Assembly: GCF_003287735.1 (NCBI RefSeq)
Contig: NZ_NSCM01000041.1
Span: 1 to 44,500, forward strand
Source of the DNA: Photorhabdus bodei
Lineage (GTDB): Bacteria > Pseudomonadota > Gammaproteobacteria > Enterobacterales > Enterobacteriaceae
Direction of reading: 5' to 3'
Length of the DNA stretch: 44,500 bases
Shown here: positions 33,258 to 43,595 of the stretch, one piece after another
How positions within the stretch are numbered: the first letter of the stretch is position 1
How the letters are laid out: every line of letters starts with the position of its first letter
Notes under the pieces: model-generated
Databases searched by the model: none
Told to the model about the DNA's origin: nothing
The model's input: only the letters and a program-made list of their open reading frames with translations
Made by a program: the position numbers and the translations under genes

Positions 33258-34511
33258 TTACTTACGGATTAAATCATCGCCATAACCAATCCATTTATAC
33301 GTAGTCAGCGCATCTAATCCCATTGGACCACGGGAATGCAGTTTTTGCGTACTAACGGCAACTTCCGCTCCCAAGCCAAACTGGCCACCATCAGTAAAAC
33401 GAGTGCTAGCATTCACATAAACCGCGGCAGAATCAACCTGACGAACAAAATAGTCAGCATTGTGCAAAGATTGAGTCAAAATAGCATCAGAATGGGACGT
33501 ACCATATGTACGAATATGATCAATTGCCTGCTCCATATCACTAACAATTTCCACATTCATATCCAGAGATAACCACTCATCACGGTAATCTGCTTCTGTA
33601 ACATCCACGACCTTAGCAGGTCCATCTTTCAAAAACACCATTGCTGATTTACTCGCATGCAGAGTAACTCCCTGCTCTTCCATGCTCTTGCTCAATGCAG
33701 GCAGAAAATCAGCCGCAATCTTCTGATGTACCAGCAAGGTTTCCAAAGCATTACATGCACTTGGCCGTTGTACCTTAGCATTAGTGATTACAGTTAATGC
33801 CTTGGCAAAATCAGCACTTTCATCGACAAAGGTATGACAAACGCCAATTCCACCCGTAATAACTGGAATGGTCGATTGCTCACGGCACAGCTTATGCAAC
33901 CCTGCCCCACCACGTGGAATCAACATATCCACATAGCGATCCATTTTCAGTAGCTGAATAACTAACTCACGGTCCGGTTTATCTATCGCTTGCACGGCTG
34001 CGGTAGGTAATCCACTCTGTTCAAGTGCCTGCTGAATGACTTTCACTGTCGCTTGATTGGTGTTATGAGTCTCTTTACCTCCACGCAAAATAACCGCATT
34101 ACCGGTTTTCAAACACAGAGATGCAACATCGATGGTGACATTAGGGCGCGCTTCATAAATCACCCCGACCACACCCAGCGGTACACGGCGACGCTCCAAC
34201 CTCAAGCCACTGTCAAGCAAACTGCCATCAATGACTTCCCCTACCGGGTCAGATAAACGGCATACCTGACGAACATCGTGAGCTATCGCTGTCAAACGTT
34301 CTGGCGTCAATAATAGACGATCCAACAATGCTTCGCTCATGCCCTGTTCACGGGCCTGAATCATATCAAGCTGATTAGCTTCAAGAATGATTACACATTC
34401 CTGCTCTAGCAAATCTGCAATGCGGATTAATGCCTGATTTTTCTGTTTTGTACTTAGCTGTGCCAGTTGCCATGCAGCTTCCCTGGCAGCCTTTCCCATT
34501 TGTTCTAACAT
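33258..34511 (-). CDS. proA: Gamma-glutamyl phosphate reductase
   Basis: NADPH-dependent reduction of glutamyl-5-phosphate to glutamate semialdehyde, second step of proline synthesis. 417 aa as in E. coli. Aldehyde-dehydrogenase fold with GVIYEARPNVTIDVASL, LRGGKETHNTN and the catalytic-Cys region VQRPSACNALETLLVH. Second gene of the proBA operon, nine bases after proB. Confidence 0.98.
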   Translation of the reverse strand: MLEQMGKAAREAAWQLAQLSTKQKNQALIRIADLLEQECVIILEANQLDMIQAREQGMSEALLDRLLLTPERLTAIAHDVRQVCRLSDPVGEVIDGSLLDSGLRLERRRVPLGVVGVIYEARPNVTIDVASLCLKTGNAVILRGGKETHNTNQATVKVIQQALEQSGLPTAAVQAIDKPDRELVIQLLKMDRYVDMLIPRGGAGLHKLCREQSTIPVITGGIGVCHTFVDESADFAKALTVITNAKVQRPSACNALETLLVHQKIAADFLPALSKSMEEQGVTLHASKSAMVFLKDGPAKVVDVTEADYRDEWLSLDMNVEIVSDMEQAIDHIRTYGTSHSDAILTQSLHNADYFVRQVDSAAVYVNASTRFTDGGQFGLGAEVAVSTQKLHSRGPMGLDALTTYKWIGYGDDLIRK

Positions 34512-34520
34512 TATAAATCC

Positions 34521-35627
34521 TTAACTTACGATCATGTCGTCACGATGAACCGCAACAGCACCATATTCATAACCGAGGATTTGGCTTATCTGTTGTGAAT
34601 GGTGGCCTGCAATTAAACGTAGAGCATCACTGTTATAACGGCAAACACCATGCGCCAAATCTTTACCAGACAGACTACGAATGCAGATAACCTCTCCACG
34701 GGAGAAATCACCTTTAATATTTTTAATCCCTTTCGGTAATAAAGAGCTGCCTTTTTCGCAGATTGCTGTTTCAGCGCCATGATCTACAATAATTTCACCC
34801 GCCGGAGGTGCGCCAAAAATCCAACGCTTGCGATTTTCCATCGGGCTTTCCAACCCATGAAAGCGAGTACCTACTGGATTACCTTCAATGACATCAGAGA
34901 TGACATCTGGTTTATTACCCGCGGCAATAATGACATCAATACCAGCGCGACCTGCAATCCCCGCAGCTTGAAGCTTAGTTGCCATTCCTCCCGTCCCTAA
35001 ACCGGAAATGCTATCACCGGCAACCATACGTAATTCATCGCTGATGTCATAAATTTCCGGGATAAGTTTTGCGTCTGGATTGCTACGCGGATCAGCGGTA
35101 TACAGCCCTTCAATATCCGTCAGCAATAACAATTTATCGGCTCCCGCCAGAATTGCCGCTAGTGCAGATAAATTATCATTATCACCAACTTTAATTTCCG
35201 CCGTCGCAACCGCATCATTCTCATTAATTACGGGCACAATGCGATTATCGAGCAAAGCCTGTAAGGTATCTCTGGCATTTAAAAAACGTTCGCGATCTTC
35301 TAAATCCGCCCGGGTCAATAACATTTGCCCAACATGGATACCATAAATAGAAAAGAGCTGCTCCCACAACTGAATTAACCGACTTTGACCGACCGCCGCC
35401 AGCAATTGCTTGGAGGCAATCGTTGCAGGTAGATCCGGATAGCCCAAATGTTCCCTCCCTGCCGCAATAGCACCGGAAGTCACAATAATAATGCGATGAC
35501 CTTTTTCATGTTGCTGAGCACATTGCCTTACCAGTTCTACAATATGAGCTCGATTCAGGCGACGAGAGCCGCCTGTCAGTACACTTGTCCCCAGTTTCAC
35601 AACCAATGTTTGGCTGCTATTCATCAT
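34521..35627 (-). CDS. proB: Glutamate 5-kinase
   Basis: Phosphorylates glutamate, the first and feedback-controlled step of proline synthesis. 368 aa; using the second of two consecutive ATGs (35624) gives 367, the E. coli length. Kinase domain with VVKLGTSVLTGGSRRLNR and INENDAVATAEIKVGDND; C-terminal PUA domain (about 275-368) with GSSLLPKGIKNIKGDFSRGE. No strong ribosome-binding site is visible. The 197-base space upstream to frsA lacks crl and phoE, which lie here in E. coli. Confidence 0.97.
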   Translation of the reverse strand: MMNSSQTLVVKLGTSVLTGGSRRLNRAHIVELVRQCAQQHEKGHRIIIVTSGAIAAGREHLGYPDLPATIASKQLLAAVGQSRLIQLWEQLFSIYGIHVGQMLLTRADLEDRERFLNARDTLQALLDNRIVPVINENDAVATAEIKVGDNDNLSALAAILAGADKLLLLTDIEGLYTADPRSNPDAKLIPEIYDISDELRMVAGDSISGLGTGGMATKLQAAGIAGRAGIDVIIAAGNKPDVISDVIEGNPVGTRFHGLESPMENRKRWIFGAPPAGEIIVDHGAETAICEKGSSLLPKGIKNIKGDFSRGEVICIRSLSGKDLAHGVCRYNSDALRLIAGHHSQQISQILGYEYGAVAVHRDDMIVS

Positions 35628-35824
35628 ATTTTTGCCATTAGATTTAAATTAAAAAAACAGTGCTCAGTTTTAACAGGAGAGAAGCGTTATGCCAACAGGC
35701 ATCATAATGCTAAATTGAAAAATATAGGAGCTTAGAACAAATTAATGCTGTTCACTTCACCCGAAAACGCATGAAATTTTTACAAAATAAAGCAGCTAAT
35801 AATCAATAAGTAACGGAAATTTCA

Positions 35825-37072
35825 TCAACAGACTTTATTTTTCAACCATTGACTAATCTCCCGTAACGCCTTATTGAAACTGTTATAAACAGGCGTTGTC
35901 GGAATAGCCAGTAATTTACTATCCATTGATGACATTGCTATCAGCTTAGATTCTTCTTTCGGGCTGAAAATATCATTCTGCCAATAACCCGCTAACATAG
36001 GAACGGAACAACGCCGACCTAACAAACCTTGTTTTTTAAGGGAGTAACAGCCGAGTTCGAGACGAAACGCCTTTTCATCCACATTATAAATACCCAATCT
36101 GCTAGCAAACATATCAAGATACATCGAAGGTGAATTTTGTTGACGTTCAACGCTGCTGAGCCACTCATGAACGATAGCGCCAAGAGTTGCAACACCCTTG
36201 ATACGTTTAGATTCCAAATAGGCCAACCGGACGGCGATATTGGCACCAAAGCGAAAACCAAATAGGCCAATCCTGGTGTGGTCAATCCAGGGAATTTCAT
36301 CCAGTTGATGGATGATTTGTTGATGGAGAGTACAAGTATCCTGTGTCAGCTTAAGACGTGAAGAGTAACCAATCGAGGGCATATCCACAGTTAACATCGC
36401 AAATCCAAGCGGCGCCAGATAATCACGGAATAGCCGATAATAATCGCTTTGCAAATTATCCAAACTGCCACAAACCAAAATAGTTGGAGAAGGCCTTTGC
36501 AGTTGCTGAGGCAGATGAAGGAAACCGGTCACACAACCACCTTCCTTGAGTTTGAACTCTATTTTCCTCAACTGATAGCCAGAACAACGAGCCGCATTTT
36601 CATAAGCTTTATTGGCTAGAATGACGGCCTGCTGAGACAACTCATCACCCTTAAGATGGGGATAACCAGCGATGCTATACAAATTAGCCGCTTTCAACCA
36701 GAAATTGCCAGCTTCCGGGATCTGCTCTGCCTGCAACGCTCTCTGTTGCCACAACATCGCCTGATGTGACCACTCAAAAACCCAGTTACCTTTACGATAC
36801 CCAATCACAGTATCCAGTAAATTATCATCACTGCGCTGCGCGTTTGTCATGGCAATCCGGCACAACACTTCTTCTATTTCAAACGGATCAATTTCTCGCC
36901 AAATCCACATCAGCCGGTTAATCATACGATACCAGCTACCATGACTATTACCATCCAACGTACTGTAATTACCCGCAATTAACCGAGGATCGCGGTGCTT
37001 TACCAGCGTGGAGGTTTCCTGATGTTTTTGTCTTGGCTTAAAAAGTGATTCTGAAAGGTTCCGATTTGCCAT
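35825..37072 (-). CDS. frsA: Esterase FrsA (fermentation-respiration switch protein)
   Basis: 415 aa, against 414 in E. coli. Conserved across its length: N-terminal NLSESLFKPRQKHQETSTLV, WYRMINRLMWIWR, and an alpha/beta hydrolase core with FGFRFGANIAVRLAYLES. E. coli FrsA was reported to bind dephosphorylated EIIA-Glc and to have esterase activity. Next to gpt as in E. coli. Confidence 0.95.
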   Translation of the reverse strand: MANRNLSESLFKPRQKHQETSTLVKHRDPRLIAGNYSTLDGNSHGSWYRMINRLMWIWREIDPFEIEEVLCRIAMTNAQRSDDNLLDTVIGYRKGNWVFEWSHQAMLWQQRALQAEQIPEAGNFWLKAANLYSIAGYPHLKGDELSQQAVILANKAYENAARCSGYQLRKIEFKLKEGGCVTGFLHLPQQLQRPSPTILVCGSLDNLQSDYYRLFRDYLAPLGFAMLTVDMPSIGYSSRLKLTQDTCTLHQQIIHQLDEIPWIDHTRIGLFGFRFGANIAVRLAYLESKRIKGVATLGAIVHEWLSSVERQQNSPSMYLDMFASRLGIYNVDEKAFRLELGCYSLKKQGLLGRRCSVPMLAGYWQNDIFSPKEESKLIAMSSMDSKLLAIPTTPVYNSFNKALREISQWLKNKVC

Positions 37073-37086
37073 AACTAATACTGATG

Positions 37087-37548
37087 TTATTTACCTTCAC
37101 AAATTGGTGGAACGAATACTACACCCATATCCCAAGGTTGCTCGATCCAAGTATCTTGAGGAATATCAACAATATAATCATCAACCAGAGGTTGGCCTGC
37201 CGGCTTTGCAAAAATAGTCACAAAATGGGCTTTTGGATATATTTCACGGATGGCCTGAGCAGTACCTCCAGTATCAACCAGATCATCCACAACGATAAAA
37301 CCTTCACCATCGCCTTCTGCTTTTTTCAGAACTTTCAGCTCACGTTGATTATTATGGTCATAGCTGGAAATACAGACTGTATCTACATGACGGATACCCA
37401 ATTCACGCGCCAGAAGCGCTCCAGGGACAAGACCACCGCGACTCACGGCAATGATGCCTTTCCACTGTTCGACAGGAAGTAAACGTTGTGCCAATTTACG
37501 GGCATGTATTTGCAACATATCCCAAGTTACGACATATTTTTCGCTCAT
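37087..37548 (-). CDS. gpt: Xanthine-guanine phosphoribosyltransferase
   Basis: Salvages guanine and xanthine (and hypoxanthine weakly) with PRPP. 153 aa from the ATG at 37548 (MSEKYVVTWDMLQIHARKL), aligned with E. coli's 152; an in-frame TTG six codons earlier is less likely. PRPP loop FIVVDDLVDTGGTA and IAVSRGGLVPGALLAREL are present. Peripheral to the inner membrane in E. coli. Just upstream of frsA on the same strand, 14 bases apart. Confidence 0.97.
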   Translation of the reverse strand: MSEKYVVTWDMLQIHARKLAQRLLPVEQWKGIIAVSRGGLVPGALLARELGIRHVDTVCISSYDHNNQRELKVLKKAEGDGEGFIVVDDLVDTGGTAQAIREIYPKAHFVTIFAKPAGQPLVDDYIVDIPQDTWIEQPWDMGVVFVPPICEGK

Positions 37549-37734
37549 AAGAATTGATCCCGACAACTTAAGAATACTTTAGAAAAGCATCTCGCAAAAA
37601 AAGTTGCGCGAATTATAGTGACTTAGGTCTGTAAAAACTAGCGGAAACAGGGAATCGATGAATCGTATTATTCTTAACAAAAGTAAAGTGGTATTCTGAG
37701 CCCAATAACATCATGGCGTTAAGCGCTCATCATA

Positions 37735-37861
37735 TATACCCTATGGATTTCAAGATGCATCGCGACGGCAAGGGAGCGAATCCCCGGGAGCATAGATAAC
37801 TATGTGACCGGGGTGAGTGAGTGCAGCCAACAAAGAGGCAACTTGAAAGATAACGGGTATA
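37735..37861. repeat. ERIC element 8 (inverted)
   Basis: Full-length 127-base ERIC in the opposite orientation to elements 1-7, lying in the divergent gpt-pepD space. It ends 72 bases before the pepD start codon, so pepD's promoter must lie inside it, in the 60-base remainder, or beyond it. Confidence 0.95.
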
Positions 37862-37933
37862 AAAACTATTTCTCGGGTAGAGAGTAGTATTTTATTTCCA
37901 TCTTAATTGAGATGCAGTCATAGGAGATTCGTC

Positions 37934-39409
37934 GTGTCAGAACTATTACAATCAGAACTATCACAATTATCCCCTCAACCTCTATGGGACATCTTTGCCA
38001 AAATCTGCTCTATTCCTCACCCTTCTTACCATGAAGAAGCGCTGGCAACCCACATTGTTCAATGGGCGCAAGAAAAAGAGTTGCACGTTGAACGTGATCA
38101 AGTCGGCAATATTCTGATCAGAAAGCCAGCCAGTAAAGGGTTGGAAAATCGTAAAGCGGTTGTTCTGCAAGCACATCTTGATATGGTGCCACAGAAAAAC
38201 AACGATACAGTGCACGATTTCACTAAAGATCCTATCCGTCCTTATGTTGATGGTGAATGGGTTACTGCCCAAGGTACAACTCTGGGGGCTGATAACGGTA
38301 TTGGCCTGGCATCAGCGTTGGCTGTACTGGCTGATGACAATGCAAAACATGGCCCGCTAGAAGTTTTATTGACCATGACGGAAGAAGCTGGAATGGATGG
38401 TGCTTTTGGCTTGCAACCGGGCTGGCTTCAAGCTGATATCTTGATCAATACCGATTCAGAGGAAGAAGGGGAAATCTACATGGGTTGTGCTGGAGGTATC
38501 GATTTTACCACCACTTTAGCATTGACTCGTGAAGCTGTTCCGGCTCACTACAAAACACTAAAACTGATCATCAAAGGGCTAAAGGGCGGGCATTCCGGTT
38601 GTGATATTCATTTAGGACTGGGTAATGCCAACAAACTACTGGCTCGCTTCCTTGCCGCCCATACTCAGGAATTGGCGCTAAAACTGCTCGACTTCCAAGG
38701 CGGTACGCTGCGTAATGCCATTCCCCGTGAAGGCCATGTTATTGTTGCCATCCCTGCCGATAAAGCAGCACAGCTTATACAACTGAAAGATAAGTACTTG
38801 GGTATACTGAAAAATGAGTATGCCATCGTTGAGAAAAACCTGACTGTATTATTGGAAGAGGTCGAAACCGACATTCAGGCATTAACTGACGACTGCCAAA
38901 GCCGTTTTATCTCATTGCTAAACAGTACCCCTAATGGTGTTATCCGTATGAGTGATGTCATCAAAGGTGTAGTAGAAACTTCGCTAAACGTGGGCGTTGT
39001 GGCGATGGAACAAGATAAGGTAAATCTCATTTGCTTAATCCGTTCGCTCATCGACAGCGGCAAGTCTTATGTCATAGGTATGCTCTCTTCGCTAGCTCAA
39101 CTGTCGAATGCTGAGATTTCCGCTAAAGGTGATTATCCCGGCTGGCAGCCAGATGCAAGTTCTCCGGTAATGCACTTAGTACGGGAGACTTATCAGCAGT
39201 TATTCGACAAGATACCTAATATTATGGTGATCCACGCAGGGCTGGAATGTGGCCTATTCAAGAAACCTTATCCTGATATGGACATGGTATCTATCGGGCC
39301 AACCATTACGGGCGCTCACTCTCCTGACGAACAGGTGCACATCAAGAGTGTCGGGCAATATTGGCAACTACTGACGGCAATTCTGAAAGCTATTCCTGAA
39401 AAGGCTTAA
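37934..39409 (+). CDS. pepD: Aminoacyl-histidine dipeptidase (peptidase D)
   Basis: Zinc-dependent cytosolic dipeptidase of family M20C. The GTG at 37934 has AGGAG seven bases upstream and gives 491 aa (MSELLQSELSQLSPQPLWDI), in line with 485 in E. coli; an upstream ATG at 37907 would add nine residues with no support. The N-terminus partly repeats itself (SELLQ / SELSQLS). Metal-binding motifs LQAHLDMVPQ, TTLGADNGIG, MTEEAGMDGAFG, INTDSEEEGE, and a C-terminal HAGLECGLFKK / GPTITGAHSPDEQVH. Confidence 0.97.
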   Translation: MSELLQSELSQLSPQPLWDIFAKICSIPHPSYHEEALATHIVQWAQEKELHVERDQVGNILIRKPASKGLENRKAVVLQAHLDMVPQKNNDTVHDFTKDPIRPYVDGEWVTAQGTTLGADNGIGLASALAVLADDNAKHGPLEVLLTMTEEAGMDGAFGLQPGWLQADILINTDSEEEGEIYMGCAGGIDFTTTLALTREAVPAHYKTLKLIIKGLKGGHSGCDIHLGLGNANKLLARFLAAHTQELALKLLDFQGGTLRNAIPREGHVIVAIPADKAAQLIQLKDKYLGILKNEYAIVEKNLTVLLEEVETDIQALTDDCQSRFISLLNSTPNGVIRMSDVIKGVVETSLNVGVVAMEQDKVNLICLIRSLIDSGKSYVIGMLSSLAQLSNAEISAKGDYPGWQPDASSPVMHLVRETYQQLFDKIPNIMVIHAGLECGLFKKPYPDMDMVSIGPTITGAHSPDEQVHIKSVGQYWQLLTAILKAIPEKA

Positions 39410-39445
39410 TCAGCTCTCCCCTGTCTCGATGTGATGGCAGGGGGA

Positions 39446-40501
39446 TTACCATTCAAACAAGAGTTGCCGCTCAATTTCTGGGTCCTGCAAAGTCACGTGC
39501 AAACCCACTAAACGAACGCCACGCCCTTCCCGGCGAGATGTCCATGTTTTCTGGGCCAATTGCAGTAAATCCTGCTTATCCAATAATGGATGAACATGCT
39601 CCTGAGTGGTTAGTTGAAAATCATCAAATTTCAGTTTAACCCCCTGACGGGCAATCCGCAGATCAGGTTTAACATTACTTAATCGTTTTTCTAATTCCAG
39701 ATATAAACTTTCTATCAGTTCAGTGCACTGTTCCCAATGATGAATATCTCTCGCAAGTGTCCGCTCCACACCAATTGATTTTCGCAGACGATCTGGATTC
39801 ACCAATCGCTCATCAATACCGTGACAACGATCCCAAAGTACCTGACCAAATTTCCCCAATTGTTTCACCAAAACAATCACGTCATATTTTTGTATATCAG
39901 AACAGGTTTCCAGCCCCATATTAGCCAGCCGTTGCACCATGACTTTGCCAACCCCCGGAATTTTTCGCAAAGGTAAAACCTTAACAAAATCAGCCACTCG
40001 ATCAGGAGGAATGACATACTGCCCATTCGGTTTATTAATATCAGAAGCGATTTTCGCCAAAAATTTCACCGGCGCAATACCGGCTGATGCCGTCAATTGT
40101 AATTCATCAAAAATGGATTTACGGATCTCCTGTGCGATAAGCGTGGCAGATCCATAACAATGATGACTATCAGTGACATCTAGATAAGCTTCATCCAATG
40201 ACAGAGGCTCTATCCACTCAGTATAACGAGACAATATCTGATGGATATGCCGGGAAACCTCCCGATATAGCGCCATACGCCCCGGAAGAACTTTAAGCTG
40301 AGGACAGAGTTTCAGCGCCATTACAGTAGACATTGCACTACGTACCCCAAAACGACGAGCAAGATAATTAGCGGTACTAATAACACCCCGCTTGTCTGCG
40401 CCGCCGCCCACAGCAATGGGAATATGACGAAGTGACGGATCATCACGCATTTCAATAGCTGCGTAGAAACAATCCATATCAATATGAATAATCTTTCGCA
40501 T
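39446..40501 (-). CDS. dinB: DNA polymerase IV
   Basis: Y-family, SOS-induced translesion polymerase without proofreading. 351 aa as in E. coli. Catalytic residues in IHIDMDCFYAAIE (Asp about 8) and SLDEAYLDVT (Asp-Glu about 103-104), helix-hairpin-helix KIPGVGKVMVQRLANMG. The last residues RQLLFEW fit the beta-clamp-binding motif. A LexA-like box is 25 bases upstream. Confidence 0.98.
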   Translation of the reverse strand: MRKIIHIDMDCFYAAIEMRDDPSLRHIPIAVGGGADKRGVISTANYLARRFGVRSAMSTVMALKLCPQLKVLPGRMALYREVSRHIHQILSRYTEWIEPLSLDEAYLDVTDSHHCYGSATLIAQEIRKSIFDELQLTASAGIAPVKFLAKIASDINKPNGQYVIPPDRVADFVKVLPLRKIPGVGKVMVQRLANMGLETCSDIQKYDVIVLVKQLGKFGQVLWDRCHGIDERLVNPDRLRKSIGVERTLARDIHHWEQCTELIESLYLELEKRLSNVKPDLRIARQGVKLKFDDFQLTTQEHVHPLLDKQDLLQLAQKTWTSRREGRGVRLVGLHVTLQDPEIERQLLFEW

Positions 40502-40525
40502 TCTGCTTTAGCCTATCAACAATGA

Positions 40526-40541
40526 CTGTATAAACATACAT
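40526..40541 (-). promoter_or_regulatory. LexA box of dinB
   Basis: CTGTATAAACATACAT matches the SOS box CTG-N10-CAG with one mismatch in the last triplet. The position upstream of dinB agrees with LexA control of this gene in E. coli. Confidence 0.7.
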
Positions 40542-40742
40542 AAAAATAGACTCAAGAGCAATCTAGTAACAACATCAAGAGTTACTGTTAACAGACGCTT
40601 TTAGCTCAGATTTGAAGATATCTTGAACAACAAAATAATTAATACCGTTATTAACTTTTTACTGCCCGATTCCTTGCGTTAAGTTACCTATCCTGTAAGT
40701 TCAACTTTTATATTTAACGACATTCCAAGGATGCTTATAACA

Positions 40743-43061
40743 ATGAAAAATAGCGGGAAACCACAAAAAACCTCAGCTACAGCGACTACACAGCCAATTA
40801 ATCGCACTCTTCATTATGCTTTATCAAGCATAATTATGCTAAGTACGGGCCTGCCAGGTTATCTGGCCGCACAGGAAAATGAAGAGCAAAAATCAAAAGA
40901 AAAACCGGAAAAATCAGAGAAAGTCATCACACTTTCTACACTTTCTGTTATTGGCGGATTGAATAACAGCGTCAGTGCCGGAAGCTCAGTATTGAAAAAA
41001 GAGGATATTGAACGTACCCAAGCAGATAATATTGCCGAGCTGCTCGATCAACTTCCCGGCGTTTCTATGTCAGGATCGCCTCGCCCAGGCGGCCAAACTC
41101 TGAATATCTGGGGAATGGGTGATACAGAAGATGTTAAAGTCACCTTAGATGACGCACCGAAAGGCTTCGAGAAATATCGCCAAGGCTCTATCTTTATTGA
41201 GCCAGAATTAATCAAGCGAGTCGATGTCGATAAAGGCCCACATAATCTACTTGATGGTAATGGCGGATTTGGCGGAACAGTTAAAGTTGTCACCAAAGAC
41301 GCCAGTGATTTATTACGGCCGGGAGAAGATTTTGGTGGATTGTTGAAATACAGTTATCACACCAATGATCGCCAAAATATTTATAGCAGCGCAGTCTATG
41401 GCCGGACAATAGAAGGCTTTGCTGACGGCCTGTTATATATGAGCAAACGAGATGGCGGCAATATTAAACGACCAGATGGCACCCGCTTTGCTTTCTCTAA
41501 AAGTGATCAGGCATCCTATTTATTGAAAACGAATTTTTACCTGAACGATGCTAATACATTGACACTTTCCGCTATGCGTTCTGATTCTGATGGTTGGCAG
41601 CCGTGGGCAGCAAAACGTGATGAGATAGCCGTTCCGTCAGAAGCCGAAGTTGAAAAATATGGTTGGGATGAAGCCTGGCGCCGGAAGTTGGTTTATCGTG
41701 ATCAAACAGACCAAAATTACACAGCCAAATGGAATATTGCACCAGAAGACAATCCGTTACTTAACCTGACAGCAACCTATGCCTATTCGAAAACAGAACA
41801 GCATGATAAACGCTCTGAAAACGCCTACAACCATTATATAGGTTCATTGGGGAATGAAAGCTGGATCGACTATGTGGATAACCTAGTAGATATAAATAAT
41901 GAAAGTACTTTTATAACCGGGCCAATAGAACACACATTATTAGTTGGAGTTCGTTGGCATAAAAATCAACGTAATACCCTTATCCATGATAGAAGTAAAG
42001 ACAAAAAACCTGAATATAATCATGGCTATTTTCAACCAAGCTATATGCCATCAGGAGAGCAAAGAACGAATAGTTTCTATTTGCAGGATTCAATGGTTAT
42101 CGGCAGTGTTACTGTAACACCGGGTGTTCGCTATGACCATATCACTAATACGGGGAAGCCAAATATCGCTGCAATCTACAATAATAGTTCACCAAATATC
42201 GGACACGATTACAACAATGTTACTTATACCGGCTGGTCTCCCCATTTAGGTATCATGTGGAAGGCGACTAATCATCTTTCTCTATTTTCTGATATCAGCC
42301 GTACATGGCGTGCTCCATTAGTAGATGAACAATATGAAGTACAATCTGCACGCACGAATACTACTGGCAGTAGCCGTAATCTGGATGTGGAAAGAATAAC
42401 GGGATTGAGAGCAGGTGTAATATTGGATTTCGACAATTTGATCTTGGAACAAGATAATTTACAAATCCGAACAACGCTATTCCATAACCGCGGCAAAAAT
42501 GAAATATTTGTCCGCCGTGGTGTGATGTGTAAGGCGCAGATCGACAATAAATCATCAAGTTGTGAGAAACCAATATCCAATTATCGTAATTTACCGGGAT
42601 ACACGATTCAGGGGCTGGAAATCGAGACTTTCTATAACAGCAATTATTTATTCGGCAAATTCTCTTATTCAACTATGCATGGTCAGAGAGATGCTTCACC
42701 ACGCGATCCGTGGGGCAATAAAACCTGGATTGCCGAAATCCCACCAACTTCCGCGCACACTATGCTAGGTGTAAAAATCCCTCAGTGGCAAATGACAATG
42801 GGATGGACGGGTGATTTTATCCGTAAACAAGATCGTTCTCCTACAAGCGGGGACCCAGAAGCAAGTTACTGGGCACTAAAAAAAAGCAAAGGTTATGCAC
42901 TGCATGGTTTATTCGCCAGTTGGCAACCCAATTTCTGGCAAGGTTTTGAAGCTCGTGTAACCGTAAATAACCTATTTAATCGGGATTATCACCCATACCT
43001 CGGTGAATCGGTTTCCGGGATTGGACGTAACATTAAATTCAGCGTCTCGCAAAAGTTCTGA
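40743..43061 (+). CDS. TonB-dependent outer membrane receptor (heme/hemoglobin or siderophore type)
   Basis: 772 aa from ATG 40743; another ATG at 40731 directly follows AAGG, too close for a ribosome-binding site. Long signal region with a hydrophobic core (ALSSIIMLSTGLPGYLAAQ), TonB-box-like ITLSTLSVIG, then the plug domain (about 70-195: LLDQLPGVSMSG, LNIWGMG, VDVDKGPHNLLDGNGGFGG) and a beta barrel with WRAPLVDEQYE, ending in Phe (SVSQKF) as outer membrane barrels do. The plug resembles hemoglobin/heme receptors, so heme or iron uptake is probable. I saw no hemophore, TonB or ABC transporter genes next to it and no convincing Fur box. Confidence 0.85.
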   Translation: MKNSGKPQKTSATATTQPINRTLHYALSSIIMLSTGLPGYLAAQENEEQKSKEKPEKSEKVITLSTLSVIGGLNNSVSAGSSVLKKEDIERTQADNIAELLDQLPGVSMSGSPRPGGQTLNIWGMGDTEDVKVTLDDAPKGFEKYRQGSIFIEPELIKRVDVDKGPHNLLDGNGGFGGTVKVVTKDASDLLRPGEDFGGLLKYSYHTNDRQNIYSSAVYGRTIEGFADGLLYMSKRDGGNIKRPDGTRFAFSKSDQASYLLKTNFYLNDANTLTLSAMRSDSDGWQPWAAKRDEIAVPSEAEVEKYGWDEAWRRKLVYRDQTDQNYTAKWNIAPEDNPLLNLTATYAYSKTEQHDKRSENAYNHYIGSLGNESWIDYVDNLVDINNESTFITGPIEHTLLVGVRWHKNQRNTLIHDRSKDKKPEYNHGYFQPSYMPSGEQRTNSFYLQDSMVIGSVTVTPGVRYDHITNTGKPNIAAIYNNSSPNIGHDYNNVTYTGWSPHLGIMWKATNHLSLFSDISRTWRAPLVDEQYEVQSARTNTTGSSRNLDVERITGLRAGVILDFDNLILEQDNLQIRTTLFHNRGKNEIFVRRGVMCKAQIDNKSSSCEKPISNYRNLPGYTIQGLEIETFYNSNYLFGKFSYSTMHGQRDASPRDPWGNKTWIAEIPPTSAHTMLGVKIPQWQMTMGWTGDFIRKQDRSPTSGDPEASYWALKKSKGYALHGLFASWQPNFWQGFEARVTVNNLFNRDYHPYLGESVSGIGRNIKFSVSQKF

Positions 43062-43595
43062 TTTCTCCCTGATAGTTCCCTCTGTTTGAGGGAACTCAGA
43101 CTGCTGACCATTCAGCTCTCCAGATTTCTTTCTCGCCCTGACACTGAAATATCGCAATTGACTGTTATTCTGAAAAATCACACTTATTTAGTTGAATAAG
43201 TTATTAATTTTATTTAATTATAATTACCTTGATTGATAAAATAGTCATTTCTTTATTGAAAAAGGTATGTTGTCGTCAGAATGGATACCTGTTAAATTAA
43301 GACTCTTGTTATTTTATCGTATGGTTCATCTTATTTAGGTTTTTTTACGTCACATGATTTAACCATCCTTTTAACACACTTATTTATATATATTTTTTCT
43401 TACTTTATATCTTATAGTCAGAAATGTTAATTGATGTTTCCATGTGTACACCGTCAGAGATATTATTTTTTTCCGCCGACAAAAAAGCACATTTTATAAA
43501 TCCCGCAGAAATCAATACCTATTTTTCTAGTGCTTGATCTTGCTATCTTTATCAAATATCATTAAATATATTTTACTATACCCCGAAAATAGAAT
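43062..43595. other. AT-rich intergenic region with a hairpin after the receptor gene
   Basis: AGTTCCCTC (43074-43082) and GAGGGAACT (43088-43096) form a perfect nine-base stem just after the receptor gene. No T run follows, so it is only a possible terminator. The rest is very AT-rich with no gene I can support; it presumably holds the promoter of the next gene. Confidence 0.6.

Noticed and set aside
40650..40690. Possible Fur box (AATAATTAATACCGTTATTA) before the TonB-dependent receptor
   Set aside because: Only partial symmetry and poor agreement with the GATAATGATAATCATTATC consensus.
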